NCBI GenBank assembly: GCA_963921425.1
Contig: OY992834.1
Location: 24,317,923 to 24,381,922, forward strand
Source of the DNA: Dryas octopetala
Lineage: Eukaryota; Streptophyta; Magnoliopsida; Rosales; Rosaceae
Length of the DNA stretch: 64,000 bases
Direction: 5' to 3'
Notes under the pieces: generated by a model
Told to the model about the DNA's origin: nothing
Seen by the model: only the letters and a program-made list of their open reading frames with translations
Databases searched by the model: none
Program-made: the position numbers and the translations under genes
In this document: positions 33,416 through 45,786 of the stretch, in pieces
How positions within the stretch are numbered: position 1 is the first letter of the stretch
Layout of the letters: each line of letters begins with the position of its first letter

Positions 33416-33479
33416 GGAGAAGAAGATGATGACAATGAGGATGAAGAATAGGAGGAGAAAGGAAGCTTACCTCTTATCA

Positions 33480-33979
33480 TCACCGTGTGTTGTTGTTGTT
33501 CTTCCTCAGTAGAAGAAAACCCACGTCCATATCTCTAGATGCTAATCCAAAATTCATGATCCAACTCCAAAACCCACTTGCTACTGATGAGTTCCTCACT
33601 ATACTTGGGCTTATATTTTGGACCTTTACCTTATACTTGGGTTGTCATGAGCCCTTATTTACTTTAGGCTTTATCTTTGATATAAACTGTAATAGGTCAT
33701 GTGCCCATGTGGCTAGGCATCACGCTTTCCTTTCCTTATTCTTTGGATTCCTTATTTAGTCTCTTGTACTGGAACTAATGAGGATATGAGAAATATATGA
33801 GAATTTTCCTTTACTTCTTTGAAATTGGGCGTTCACCATTTGGTATCAGAGCCCTTTCCGTGGGCACCGATCTCACGCCTTCGCCGGAACCCACTATGAT
33901 CGAGCTTCTTTTTTAATCGCTCCACCACCATACGACCTCAGAGCTTCACGATTTCCGTGAGCTGATTGTAGGTCTTACG
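33480..33979 (+). mobile_element. copia retrotransposon 5' end: LTR 3' part, PBS and leader
   Basis: TTTGGTATCAGAGCCC at about 33839 is the initiator-Met primer-binding site of plant copia elements, right after an LTR-like stretch ending near 33838. The LTR start is not fixed. The leader continues after the hAT insertion at 34988-35260 (CCATGATGGAGGAATTGCGTCAG). No gag-pol follows, so the element is truncated. Confidence 0.6.
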
Positions 33980-34295
33980 TAGACCTGGAAAAACTTCCCA
34001 CGACCCGTTAACATGACCCAAAACGACCCGCAAATTTGCAGGTTTGGGTTGGAGGTTAATGGGTCGTGTCAAAATCGTGTTGACCCAATAACAACCCATT
34101 AAGATAACGGGTCATGTCGTATCAAACCCGCGAAACCCGTTAAAAATAAGGGCATTTAAATATTTTCATACATTTAACAAAACCTAAACTAAAGTTTCCT
34201 AACCTAAACATCACAACCACTCTATTTCCTCTTTGCGTTCTCTCTCTTTAGCCCTCTCTCTATGTGCAGACTTACCGCTCTCTGCTCTCTCTCTA

Positions 34296-34348
<53 letters not shown>

Positions 34349-34987
34349 GCACACTTCATGCTCTTTACTGTTGGGACTTAACCAGTCTTCATCCTTGCCC
34401 CCATCCCGCATTCTGCAAAAATTCATCCAAATTAAATTAGTTGTTGATTTGGATATTTCTTCTAAAAGGCGTGTGAGCCATTTCTACAGTATATAAAGAT
34501 AATTATTCTAACATAAGTGTTGCTTTGGACAACTAAGCCCCTTATTGTATGAAAGTGAGTAATGAAAGAAATTTCATTTGATTTGAATTGCACCATCTAA
34601 GACACTATTCTCAATATCCTATTTCATAGGGAAAGATCTGGTATCTCCAGGAGCATAGGGGATCGCCGGAGGAGGGGAGGAGGCGAGGCTGGGTGGGCAG
34701 CGCCGACGCTGGTTTAGGGAGGGGTGGCGACTAAAACGTTTGAAATTGCTAAGAAACTCTGAATATTGAGGCTGGGAAAAAAATACTGATTTTTTATTAT
34801 TATTTAAATTATTTCTAACGGGTCAAACGGGTTGGGTCGTGTATACCCGTTATTTAACAGGTCGTGTTTGGGTTGAAGTTTTTGTCACCCGTAGACTAAC
34901 GGGTCATGTTGGGTTCACCCGTTAACACTAACGGGTTGTAACGGGTTTGACCCAAACTGGCAAAACACGACCCATTTGCCAGGTCTA
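33980..34987. mobile_element. non-autonomous hAT element (8-bp TSD)
   Basis: Starts TAGACCTGGAAAA and ends TTTGCCAGGTCTA. Target duplication GTCTTACG (33972-33979) and GTCTTATG (34988-34995), one mismatch. Both ends are filled with AACGGGTC / GACCCGTT steps, typical of this plant hAT group. A (CT)n tract lies at 34300-34346. 1008 bp, no transposase. It sits inside the leader of the truncated copia element. Confidence 0.88.
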
Positions 34988-35260
34988 GTCTTATGTCTTG
35001 CCAAGTAGAGGATTGCACTACCATGATGGAGGAATTGCGTCAGTTGCATTTGGGCCCCAAAACACTAGTTACTTTTGGTTCCTACTCGGCTCCTCCACCC
35101 CCCCCCCCCCTTCGATTAACCCCATCTTGATTCCTACCTCTTTTGCAGAAAATTTTCCCCATCCTTTTCCCCCCCAAGGCGGCCCCTCCAGCTCCACTTC
35201 TATTTGCCTTCCCCACCTCCACTCTCCCTACAGACAAACTCGCCTCACCATCCTGTAGGA
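34988..35260 (+). other. continuation of the truncated copia leader
   Basis: Resumes after the hAT. A short frame with CCATGATGGAGGAATTG and a C13 run (35098-35110) follow, then similarity stops near 35260. Not a functional gene. Confidence 0.4.
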
Positions 35261-37239
35261 AATGTGTGCCCTAAGACGACCAATCGTTGGCTATCTTGAG
35301 GACAACATTTCAGATAGTTGTCCGTCGAGTAAACCTATTAAGTCGAATGACACCTTAGAGCTATTTAAGAGGAGAGTATAAGTGGAATAAAGATTTGTTA
35401 TCCACGAGGGAGAGTTAAACACGGGCTACTTGGTGGAGCTTATGAGGGGATGGCTTGGTTGCGTGGGTGGAAATAATATGATGATTCTGAATGGGCTGGG
35501 TGCGTAGCACTTGCAAAAGTAGAAAGAAGAGGAAAAATGGGTGGTTGCCTAGCTTGTTAATCTAGCCAAGTCAATTGGCTTTGAAGGACTTGGGCTGCAC
35601 GTGTATAAATCTACTTATAAGTAAATATACGTTGTGAGAAAACTGCCAGCAAACTTGGCATTAATATATAGGGATTAATGTCATTTTGCTCCCCAGACTA
35701 TTACACATGTATCAGTTTGCTCCCCAGACTTCTAATTTGGAAAATTAAGGACCCTGACTTTTTCAATTTTGCCAATTAAGGTTATTCCGTCAATTTATAC
35801 ATTTTTCATCTAAAATGTCGAGATGATCAAGCAAAATTTAGCAAAAAATAAAAGAGGAAAAATGATGCATGAGGAAAAAATTAAAACTAAAGAAAAAATG
35901 CCAGCGACTGGTGTTGACACATAAGCATACATATACATTAATGTAAATATATATATGTATATATAGCCTAGACAAGTACATGGTTTAATTAATGACCAAA
36001 ATGTGGTCTTTACTCTTGAGTGGGTCCCGGTCAATTTATAAAGAGACATGAAATTTGACCACCCAATCTCGTCTCAATTTACACCCAAAATCTATACAAG
36101 TTATCCGCCCAACCTCTCATCACTTTCTATCAAAATTCCTTCTATGCTATTCGGAAAATCTTCACTCCCCATCTATTTCCACACCCAAGCATCCTTTACT
36201 TTGCCCGAAGTGCCTTTTTCCATTATTTATATCCACCAAACCTCCCTCCATTTTATTTACCCATTTCCTTGCTCGTATGATCTCCTCTCTCTATTTTTAC
36301 TTTTTTTTTTTTTTTTTATCACCCAACCTCTTTTTATGTTTATTTCACCCAAATACCATATATTTTTATCGTCCAACCTTGTCGACGTGACAAAATTAAT
36401 CAATTAAAATCTATCCGGGGAACCTCACCCATGGTATCAAAATTTTGGTCACCCAATCTCCCTTGGGCTAAAAATTGAGTTGACCAACCTAAGTTATGTG
36501 AAATATAGACGGCTAAGAAGACCTATTTTGAGGTCTGGTTATGGTGATAAATCATGGAAAATGGCTCATCTTGAGTCAAAAAAGGCCAAAACATGCTATT
36601 TATTATTTTCAATAATTAAGATGCCCAATTTATTTTTTTTTATAAATAAATGAGTGATTCCGGCCTAGTTTTGAGCAAGGTCATCTCTCTTCTCTCTCTC
36701 TTTTATTTTTAAAGAGAGAAACGACGTTATTATTTTTCTAGCATTTGAGCTTAGATTTTATCAATTTTATCAAGAACCCATATATCTAGCCCGGATAAGC
36801 CCAAAGCTCATTGATGAAAATTCCTTAGCCAAAAATGGCTCTGCCCAAGTTACACAATAATTACCCATTCGCCAAGGAGTCCTACACAAGCTAGAATTCC
36901 ACCCAAGGTAGAGCCATAATCCAGGTTAAAGACTTTACTTGACGGAATTGAATGCAAGATCAATTCAAATCGTACCAAGGGATTTAGTCTGAAAGTCTTG
37001 AAGACTAAGGATCCCGAATGAATCAAAAAGCTAGCCAAGGCATGTAAGTCAAGAGTCCAAGTATGGAAAGGATTTCGATCAGTCATCAATGCTTAAGATC
37101 ACATGACTAACAAGGAAGAATCAAGCAAGAGTCTAGTCGAATCCTGAATTTAAGAGAGTTCAACTCTGATCCAAACTAGGAAGCTTAAAGAGGATTTCGG
37201 GCCAAGTAATGACCCATTTCTTAGGGTTGTATCCTGAGC
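35261..37239. other. intergenic, retroelement-like debris, no gene
   Basis: 35690-35790 (TTGCTCCCCAGACT twice) and 36040-36500 (ACCCAACCTC-rich) look like halves of palindromic elements whose partners I cannot find. The 119-codon frame at 36048 is low-complexity and not credible. Nothing further. Confidence 0.4.
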
Positions 37240-37840
37240 CCTATAAATAAATGTATTTGAGGGAGAAGAAGGACACACTTAGACACTCAACATCACACAA
37301 ACACTCATACACGATGTCTACCTATCTTATTTTTCATAGTCTTAAGTTTTAGTTTTCGCTCTGCTAAGCGTTTGCAAGGCCTTAGTATCGATTTAGTTCT
37401 CTTGTCCATTTAATTTCAAGTACTCTACTTTTTTTCTTTCATTTCAATTCAATTTCAATACAATTGCCTTCATATTTGTTTTTGCATTTTACTGTCTAAA
37501 ACCCTTTGATTTACGTTCTCGTTCTTCAATTCTCTTTAATTTGGTGCACTTTATTTTCCTTTCAATTTATTTAAGAGCTAGCCTTGGCCCCAAGGTAGAA
37601 AAGAAACTCGGCCAAGAGGTGGTTCCTTGCTTGGATGATCAACCATCTGACTAAGAGTTAGATCGTGGCACAATACACTCTAACCATCCAACATATTCCA
37701 CGTTGGCTAGGAAGAGATATAAGAGATATTTACCTGCATGTTGATGAGTGGTGGAGATAAGGGAACATTACCAATTTGGAACAATAACATGCACAACAAC
37801 CCAACAAAGTGGCGCCGGCATTGAATGCAAGCATGCCTTT
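37235..37840 (+). repeat. LTR-like promoter region with possible Gypsy-type PBS
   Basis: CTATAAATAA (37241-37250) followed by a CACTCA/ACACAA-rich start region looks like an LTR promoter. AAGTGGCGCCGGCATTG at ~37806 resembles the TGGCGCCG-type primer-binding site of Tat/Athila Gypsy elements. No second LTR and no ORF. Tentative. Confidence 0.35.
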
Positions 37841-38906
37841 GTGGGAGTTGGTGATGTGCCAAACGTCCCATCCAATGCTAAGATGTCAAGTGGTGTAGGG
37901 TGGTAGGTCATGATCAATTGATTAAATTCTGGAATAATATCTCATCATTCCGGAATAGCAGTTTGCCTTGTACGGCACTCAGAGCCTATCCAATCCGAAC
38001 TAATTAAGTATTGCTTGCCAAAGAACACTAGAACATCATGATGGAATGAAGTCTCAACTGATCGGGTCGGGGGATGCATTGTGTAGCCGAACCGAACCTG
38101 ATCGAATCGAAACATACGAGTCAGGTGATACTTGGTTGGAGTTTTAATGGAGTTAGAGTTGTGCTCGACTCGCAACTCGTTGTACTTTTTTTTTTGGTTA
38201 AAAGAACTCGTTGTACTTGACTGAATGTGATTGTTGTAGAATTTTATTTGTTTATTTTTCTCGCAAGTATACGAGTATATATTTATAGTAAAGTTCGTAC
38301 AAAAGATAAGGTTGAACCCAAGGGAGTGTTTATAGGGATGAACTAATTTAAAACTCTAAATCAATTTAAATCTAACCTAGCTCAAGAGATTTTTGGTTGG
38401 TTTTTGATGAAACAAACTTAAAAAAAAAAAAAAAAAAAGCAAGAAATTATAGTGCAAAATAAATACAAGAGAGGAAGGCCGGTGTAGGAATTTAGACAAT
38501 GGTAGAAACCAAGGTCTTGGCTTCCACACCACTATGTGACAACCTAGAGCATTTATCTAACAATTTCCCAAAGGAGAGCACCAAAGAATCAACTAGATAC
38601 TCTCTCCAAATATTTTTATATTTTAAGTACAAAAATTACATCTTTAGGTATATCATTGTCTAGCTTATAGATGTACAACTTCTAAGCATTCCATGTGAAA
38701 TCAAACCTAAGGCAGCTACAAGGAATCAAAAGGGTTGCTTATAAAAACTACACGACCAAGCATATTCTAGAAATAGGCTCTAACTACCCAATATACATGA
38801 CATATATAATGGGTGAAGAAAGAAACCATTTTTCCACTTTAATAACAAATGATATATATTAATTCTAAGTTAAGCACAAAGATGAAAAATTTTAAATAAA
38901 TAATTA
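37841..38906. other. intergenic; retroelement-like spacer
   Basis: 38250-38340 (CGCAAGTATACGAGTATAT...GTTGAACCCAAGGGAG) resembles noncoding sequence often found in plant LTR elements. An A18 run is at 38421-38438. No gene seen. Confidence 0.35.
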
Positions 38907-39000
38907 ATGGGTCATCTCATGGTGTTTCCTCCTCAATCATGGTGAGTTTCATACCTCCTCATCAGGGTTAAGGAGGAAACACCACCATGAGATGACCCAT
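38907..39000. repeat. 94-nt hairpin
   Basis: ATGGGTCATCTCATGGTG and CACCATGAGATGACCCAT pair exactly at the ends, and TTTCCTCCT / AGGAGGAAA continue the stem with a small bulge, leaving about a 35-nt loop. It could be a MITE core or a small-RNA precursor; no target is evident. Confidence 0.6.
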
Positions 39001-39113
39001 TTAGAGGTTTGAATGCATAATTTAGAGGTTAAACAAATATTCTAAAATGAGCTCAATAGTGATTGACTGGAGGGTTGGGTTGGATGTTAATGTTAGTAGA
39101 AGTGGTGACGTAG

Positions 39114-39291
39114 GAAAAATTATTGGGTGTAACCGATACGTGGTGTAACCAATCCAATGTGTAAGGGTATTATTGGATGATATATTTATATTAGTAGCTA
39201 GGGTAAAGTATTAATAGCATCCATTCATATTATGATACGTTGAATTAGTTACACCACTTGGTGGTGTATCGGTTACATAGAATAATTTCTC
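39114..39291. mobile_element. small TIR MITE, family D copy 1
   Basis: GAAAAATTATTGGGTGTAACCGATAC pairs with GTATCGGTTACATAGAATAATTTCTC. Flanks GTGACGTAG (39105-39113) and GTAACGTGG (39292-39300) agree at 7 of 9 bases, a likely aged 9-bp target duplication. 178 bp. Copy 2, split by another MITE, lies at 53476-54337. Confidence 0.8.
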
Positions 39292-39300
39292 GTAACGTGG

Positions 39301-40265
39301 ACCTGATGTGTTTCATTGGGTCAGCCGTTGGAAAGTCAACATGCCACATAGGGCCTTGCTAGGCCACTTGTAAGTATGCGATTGGTCTGAAAAATCCAAG
39401 TGGATTTATCCACAAACACCTATACATTACAAAATAGAGTTAATTATAGTAGGCTTTTTATCACAAATAGTCCCTTAACTTTCACCAAAACATCAATTTG
39501 GTCCCTCAATGTCATCCCTCATCATTGCCACTGAACATTAATTTGGTCCCTAGATACACTTTGAAAATTCACCAAATATAGCTCAGGATATGAAAAATTC
39601 CCCGAAAATTCATATGGAGTCGTCTTGAATACTACTATTTTTATATGGGATCAAATTATCAAATTATACCTTTGAGTATACACAAGGAATTAAATTTCAG
39701 ATTTCGATGAGAATTTCGAAGATTTTTAAATTTCGACAAAAATTAGACGGAAACAACGGAAATTGCTATCAAAATACGGAAATTTTTAATGAAACTTTAC
39801 CATATGTTTATTTAACATATTATCTACTAAATTGATAAAAAACATTGAAGAAACCAAATTATATAGTAGGTTTCATGTGATATAAGGTGAATATAATTAA
39901 TGCGCGCTGGAGCAAATATTGTTAAATAAAATTAATATATTCTTTATACTGTATAATTTAATTATATACTAAAATCGAAACCCTAATACTCTATATGCTC
40001 TATATACCCTAATACTCTTTATACTCTATAATTTATACATTAAACCCTATATACTCTATATTCTTTAGGATATTAGGTTTTAGGCTCTTTATGATACTTT
40101 TAATTATTTTTTTATATAGAAATGTATTCGAGTTTAAGGTTTAAAATAACTAAACGAAATCTCAAACCTTTTTTTTTTTTCTTTCTAATTGCCCAAAGGC
40201 CCCAAACCCCCCCCCCCCTCTTTTTCTTTCTTTCTTTACTTTTTTTCCCCATGCCTCTCTCTTCA
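39301..40265. other. intergenic; no gene seen
   Basis: 39460-39560 has 'AATTTGGTCCCT' twice, a phrase of plant MULE-like ends. 39975-40085 has degenerate ACCCTA / CTCTATA units. C12 and T runs are near 40170-40220. Confidence 0.4.
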
Positions 40266-41219
40266 TGTAACGCTCCGATCCTAGGGTCCAAAAATACACT
40301 GAAACTTTGTCCTTTAAACCTCTTTTCAAAGAATGAGCCATGCACTTAATAAATAAATACATTTGGTAAATAAGAGTGTGAGCCGAAAACATTTATGTAA
40401 AATTTACTGTATAAAATCAGTTAAATCAAATTAAAATGGGTCCCACTGCCTCGTCTTCTCCTCACTGCCTCCTCAGCCTGCTTAACCTGCAAAACACCAA
40501 TAACCACACTGCACCATATCCATGGTACACCGGGTCATTCAAACAAATAACCTGGTAAGCTCACTAGAGCTCGTATGAGTGAAATAACGAAATAATTAAC
40601 CTCAATAATATCCTCAATTTCCATACTCAAAATAATCCACAAGAGTATCCATGATTACTCAATCACATCACAAATTCATCAACAAATATCCAAGCATCAA
40701 GATAAATGTAATTCCTCAAATTCACATCATAATCCCACCAAAAATAATATAATCATCCTGCCATTCAAATGCCTAAACGTCAACTATTAACCTTAATCTC
40801 GAATCGTTCACTTCCTAACTCATAACCTCAATGCATAATTCATTCATCAATGTCCATCCTCAAGATTCAAGCCTACACTTTACCAAGTCCTAGCCAAACC
40901 AAATCCTAGCAAAAAAATGCACACAAGAAATCAAGCAACAGTTAAACCAACTAATTTCACTCACGTCGCTCTTTGAAATCCTTCAGCTTTAAAACTATTT
41001 TTAAAATCTCTTCTTTCAAATCCATTTTTAAATCACTTCGAACCGTAAATCAAACTCTAAAAAAAACAATTAATACCCTCAAGCTGTAAAACTGTTCAAA
41101 TATCTGAAACAATACGCAATGCCTTATTGAAACTGTCATTTAAAACAATTGCTAGTGTAATATAATTCTTTAAAATACTCCACAACTGAAAACTCACGCC
41201 ACACTAGTACCCGGGAAAC

Positions 41220-41500
41220 TGCTGGTCATACACTGCCGAGTCATCTCTAGGCAAGTGCAGAGCAAATCTATACCTGCTGTGATGCTGGTCATACACCGCC
41301 CACTAGGCAAGTGCAGAGCAAATGCTGGTCGTACACCGCCAACTAGGCAAGTGCAGAGCAAATGTAATGCTGGTCGTACACCGCCAACTAGGCAAGTGCA
41401 GAGCGAGTGCTGGTTATACACCGCCAACTAGGCAAGTGCAGAGCGAGTGCTGGTTGTACACCGCCGAGTCATCTCTAGGCGAGTGCAGAGCAAATCAATA
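41220..41500. repeat. minisatellite inside the probable LTR
   Basis: Six copies of GCTGGT(C/T)(A/G)TACACCGCC..CTAGGCAAGTGCAGAGC at about 41220, 41283, 41325, 41369, 41409 and 41449. The four inner copies are ~40-44 bp; the first and last are longer and both carry GAGTCATCTCTAGGC and TACCTGCTG. Confidence 0.85.
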
Positions 41501-43023
41501 CCTGCTGAAGAGGGTACTAATATGACAGTTTGAAACCGCTTTTGAATATCTCATTCAACCACATCTCAAAAATACTCCTCCAGATAAAAACTGAAATTTA
41601 ATTATTTCAATAAATCCGCTTAAAATAAAACCATTCTCAAATCATGAAAGCTACTAGATCCAAATCATTTCCAAAGGACGAAAATTCAATAATAAAACTT
41701 CTCCAAAATAATATCAAAAACCATTCCCAGAAACTGTCCATACTCAATTAAATCAAGAAAAGAGTTGAATTATAAAATGTGCAAAACATTTCGAAAACCA
41801 AAGATCTACTCACAGTCTACCCCGAGCTACACCGAATCCCTTCCGAAACTGATTCCTACTCACGACTCCTCACTTGTTTGCCATTCCTATTCACAGTCTA
41901 CTGTATAATAATTGCTTAATCCTCACTCATATACCTCGACCATAAACATTTCTCAAATTCCTAATCAATCTCTTAGCCTCAAATCCTCGTCAATTCACTC
42001 TCATTATTCACATCCTACACTTTGCTTCCTCTAACAAATAGCAACAAACACACAAAACAGACAATTTGCTAACGGTACTCTACAATAAAACTAGAAAGTT
42101 TCACTCACAATTTAACTACGTAAAAGACCGAAATACCCTTCATGGTGCCATTGCTCGGATACCAAATCCGGCAGCATAACGGCATCGGGAATGAGATTTC
42201 CCGAGCCCGTGTACCTGTTAAGACCAGACAACCAACTTTTAAATATTCAGGGTTCACAATTTGGCCATTCAACGACCGAAATGGATGGTAACCACCACGC
42301 ACGGTGGCTGCCCAGCCCCAACTACACACAACACTCACCAACACGTAAACAAACCCTGGGGTTGGTCTCTAGAAGTCCTGGGGAGGCTGATTAACAAGAA
42401 AAACCACCCATCTCGCCGCAACAAGTGGCGGAGCCGACGGTGGCAGCGGCGGCACATCCAAAGAAAATGATTTTTCAACTGAAAATCAACCCAAACTCAA
42501 CCTAGGCACTTCAATTTGATGAAAAACAACTCAGAAAATATTCAAATAGGCTCAATTCAAAGTCAACCCGAAATGGGGTCAAACCCCATAAATTCAATTT
42601 CCTAATTTCACAAAATTGACCAATCCAACCAAGGGGGAAACAAAGCCCATACCTCGATGGTCGTTTTTGACAACTGGACCGACGGCCAAAAGTCGCTGGA
42701 AGTGGCCGAAATCGACGGTGGAAGCCGGTGGTCTTGAGTTGTCGATTCGCCGCCGTGGGAGGTCGCCGGAGCAAAAGAGTGGCACAGCTGAATTCGCCGG
42801 AGCCTGGGGAAAGAGACCCAAGTGGTCCGGCGTCGTAACTCCGTCAGAAAAACGCGGATCGCCGACGAGGACGTTTTCTGTCTCGCGCCGATTTTCCGTC
42901 TACGGTGGTCGGCCGGCGATGAGGAGGGCCGCTGGAGGTCGGCGACGGCGAGAGGAACTCGCCGGTGCCCGCCGTTGGTCAAGGAGTTGCCGGACGGCGA
43001 AACTGCCAAGGGGAGAGGGCAGG

Positions 43024-43025
<2 letters not shown>

Positions 43026-43076
<51 letters not shown>
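43026..43076. repeat. (GA)n microsatellite
   Basis: Nearly pure AG dinucleotides, with one AA interruption, within the CT-rich start region of the minus-strand LTR. Confidence 0.9.
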
Positions 43077-43449
43077 GAGAGAGAAGGGAGACGCGGGGGA
43101 GAGGAGAGAGAGAGTCCCAAAAATTTCTGGATTTTGGGTATTTAAAACCCACTCATACAAAATTACGAAATTGCCTTCCCCTTCAAATGCCCGTAACTTT
43201 CAAACTGTAACTCCAAATGATGCGTGCTACGTGTTTACGAACTCGTGGGATCGAGACCTATCCAACGTGCCCAAAGTCCAAGGCGAAAGCCCTCTAGTTT
43301 TAAAAGTCAACTTTTGGGTCAAGCCCAATTTAAAACAAAAATTAAAAATTAAACTAAACCCTTTTAAATTTCCAAATAAATTCCCAAAATCCTTAAAATA
43401 AATTCGCAAAATATTTGAAATAACTCCTTGAAAAATACGGGGTCTTACA

Positions 43450-44057
43450 CTTTAGTCTTTTTATTATTATTATTTTTTATCTTTCCTTCCTTTTTTCTCG
43501 TGCCTCTCACCCAGCCAAGCTTTGTCTTCACTGAGTGTAACAACCCAAATTTTGGCTTATGGTAATTTTGTTACTTAAAATTTTCAAACTTGTTGTAAGG
43601 TTTGTTTAAAGGAATTAGAAATTTCTTTAAGTTTATTTTAACTAACTTAGACCTTTGGTTGTGGTTCTAGAGTTCAGTTGTGTGGAAATGAATTTTAGAA
43701 AATGAAAATTCAAGAATTTGGCGATTATTATTATTTTTATAATTAAATTATGAGAGTATGATTTTTAATAATTGTTTTGAAAGCAATTTGACTATTTTGA
43801 GGTCATAGGAAATTAGTACTCATCAATACGAGTCCGTAGAATTTTTCAGTGAATTATTTGGAGTCTCGAGCTATTTTTGGTGAATTTTTGAAGTTGGAGA
43901 AAATAGAAAATAGGAAAATTTCGATAATTTCGATAATTTCGATAAATTTCGGTAAATTTCGCCGAAATTTTGAAAATTTCAAAAATGTCGACGAAATCTT
44001 CACGAAAAATTGTTAAACATATGTTTCGATTTCGGAACCCTAAAAAACAAAATTTAA
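43450..44057. other. intergenic; no gene seen
   Basis: AT-rich. 43860-44020 repeats TTTCGATAA / AAATTTCG steps. Nothing coding. Confidence 0.4.
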
Positions 44058-44560
44058 TACCAGTATACCTTTGAGTATCACTTTAATCTAAATTTCATTT
44101 TGAAATTTTGGAGTCCATTAACTATTGCATGAGTATCACTTTAGTCCCTTTTGTAACTTATGTTACCTTTTTCCATTTAAAATACCAATTTGTGGCGCAT
44201 GTGACCCATATTTGAGGGGTATTGTCGTCCTCACAATGCCTAACCCTCTTTCAACATCTCATCTAGCCTTTGCCAATAATTTTCAAAATTATTGAGATGA
44301 ATAAGGAAGCAACCAACATATGGGTAAGGGTGGGATGAATGTGTAAGAGCTAGAAGAGATGTTGAAGGAAGTTAGGGCATTGTGTGGACAAAATACCCCT
44401 TAAATATAGGTCACATTCGTGGCACATTGGTATTTAATTTAGACGAAAAATGTAAGAAAAGTTACAAAAGGAGTTAAAGTGATACTCGTGCAATAGTTCA
44501 TGAACTCTAGAAATGATGGACTAAAGTGATACGTACTCGAGTTATAATTCTTGGACTCCT
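44058..44560. mobile_element. foldback element
   Basis: GAGTATCACTTTAATC and GAGTCCATTAACTATTGCA(T/C)GAGTATCACTTTA at the left pair with TAAAGTGATACTCGTGCAATAGTTCATGAACTC at the right. Pairing continues through GTGACCCATATTTGAGGGGTATT / AATACCCCTTAAATATAGGTCAC to an axis near 44305. About 500 bp, noncoding. Confidence 0.75.
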
Positions 44561-44672
44561 CTTTTGACTCGGGCTCTTTGATTCCTCATCGATAAATTGG
44601 CTTTTTTTCTGGAAGGAATTTTAAAATTAATGTATACCATGTATTTTAATTTAATTTCAAATGAGTAGATAC

Positions 44673-44823
44673 TGTTAAATTCCTAGTTTATATGGGTTTT
44701 CTTGTAATTATAGGAATAGATGTATTTGCTATTTAGACCCTCACTTGTACAGGTATAAATACCTTTTTTATATGATTAATAAAATAAGCTGAAATTATTA
44801 AACCCTAAACACATTGTTTGACA
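44673..44823 (+). repeat. 5' LTR
   Basis: Starts TGTTAAATTCC and ends TTTGACA. A TATA box (TATAAAT) is at 44754-44760, and AATAAAA at ~44781 is a possible polyadenylation signal. Confidence 0.96.
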
Positions 44824-45786
44824 TGGTATCAGAGCCACCCAAACTCCTATTCGTCATACTTAGGTTTTTGGTGGTGTGTTAGGGTTGATCTTGTTCCTTA
44901 CGTGGGAATCTCTGTGTAAATCCTTATTGCTGTGTGCATGGGATTAATCTTGCTCTATTGTTTGTACCTTGCGTGACTTCTCCACACCTGCTTGCTGAGA
45001 AAATACAACTATCAGTATTTTCTGTAACTACCTTCATCTGCCAAGACGAAGACGACGCCGCCGCCATCTTGCCTTGCTGCGCCGCCGCCATCGTGCCCAG
45101 GGATGACGACGACTCTTGCCTTGCGACGCCGTCTTCTCTTGCTGCGCCGCCCGTCGATCTCCTGCTTGCAACGCCGCTGCCCAGACGACGACGACGCCAC
45201 TGCCCAGACGACGACGACGACGCCGCCGCCATCCAGAGACGACGCCGAGTCCTCCTTGTGCGCCGAACAGTCGCAGCGACGCCGATGCCGTCTGTTTCTC
45301 TGTGCGCCGACCACACAGCAAGCCATCCCGCCGTCCTCTGCTGCTCCAGTCAACCAGCAGCGACGCTAGCGACTTCACCCGCCGCCAGCCTGCTTGCCCG
45401 ACGCGCTGAGCCGCTTGCCCGACGACGCCAACCTGCTGCCCGACCACTGGCCGTGCGCGGCTCCTTGCGACGTTAACTGAACGACGGCCGTCGTTCTTTC
45501 CTGCTTGCATCCAGGGACAACGACGCCGCCCAGAGAACGACGCCGCAGCCATCCAGGGACGCCGTTCATCTTTCCTGCTGCTGTGTGCGTTGATTCTTAC
45601 TCCTCGCTGCTGCTGTGTGCGTGACTTGCTTTCTGACTTGTTCCGCTGCTACAAATCAGTTTTTTGGTATTAGTTTTGTTTTTGGTTCCGCTGCCATATT
45701 TGCTATTTGGTTCTGCTGCCATATTTGCTATTTGCTATTTGGTATTAGAATTGCTATTTGCCATATTTGAAGTGCTATTTGGTATC
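44824..45786 (+). other. copia leader with GACGACGCCGCC-rich tract
   Basis: Begins with the PBS. 45040-45560 is very GC-rich, with GACGACGACGCC and GCCGCC steps, giving long frames on both strands, one of 180 codons at 44934. I see no family in them and treat them as composition artefacts or a structured leader. Confidence 0.6.

Larger units (their letters stand above)
40266..43449 (-). repeat. probable solo LTR (~3.2 kb) of a Gypsy-type element
   Basis: On the minus strand it starts TGTAAGACCCCGTA and ends GGAGCGTTACA, TG..CA ends over 3184 bp. Flanks CTTCA (40261-40265) and CTTTA (43450-43454) agree at 4 of 5 bases. The minus strand has a TTTAAATA step followed by a CT-rich start region (43130-43020), as in long plant Gypsy LTRs. 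No PBS, PPT or pol is seen on either side. Frames such as 42608-43120 are composition artefacts. A TIR element is the alternative, since the two ends also pair loosely. Confidence 0.6.

Noticed and set aside
36048..36407. 119-codon ORF
   Set aside because: Low-complexity Ser/Phe-rich frame across T-runs; no family and no gene context.
37241..37250. Promoter of a host gene
   Set aside because: No coding sequence follows; fits better with an LTR promoter remnant.
41220..41500. CRISPR-like array
   Set aside because: Plant minisatellite with no unique spacers of constant length; CRISPR arrays are not expected here.
42594..43401. ORFs of 170-261 codons around the (GA)n tract
   Set aside because: On opposite strands and overlapping, low complexity, inside a probable LTR start region.
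44924..45569. ORFs of 130-180 codons on both strands of the copia leader
   Set aside because: Generated by GACGAC/GCCGCC steps; no family match. Kept only as a leader remark.
45664..45786. N-terminal extension of the copia polyprotein
   Set aside because: It would need a TTG start and has a repetitive hydrophobic composition; the first ATG at 45787 starts a normal gag.
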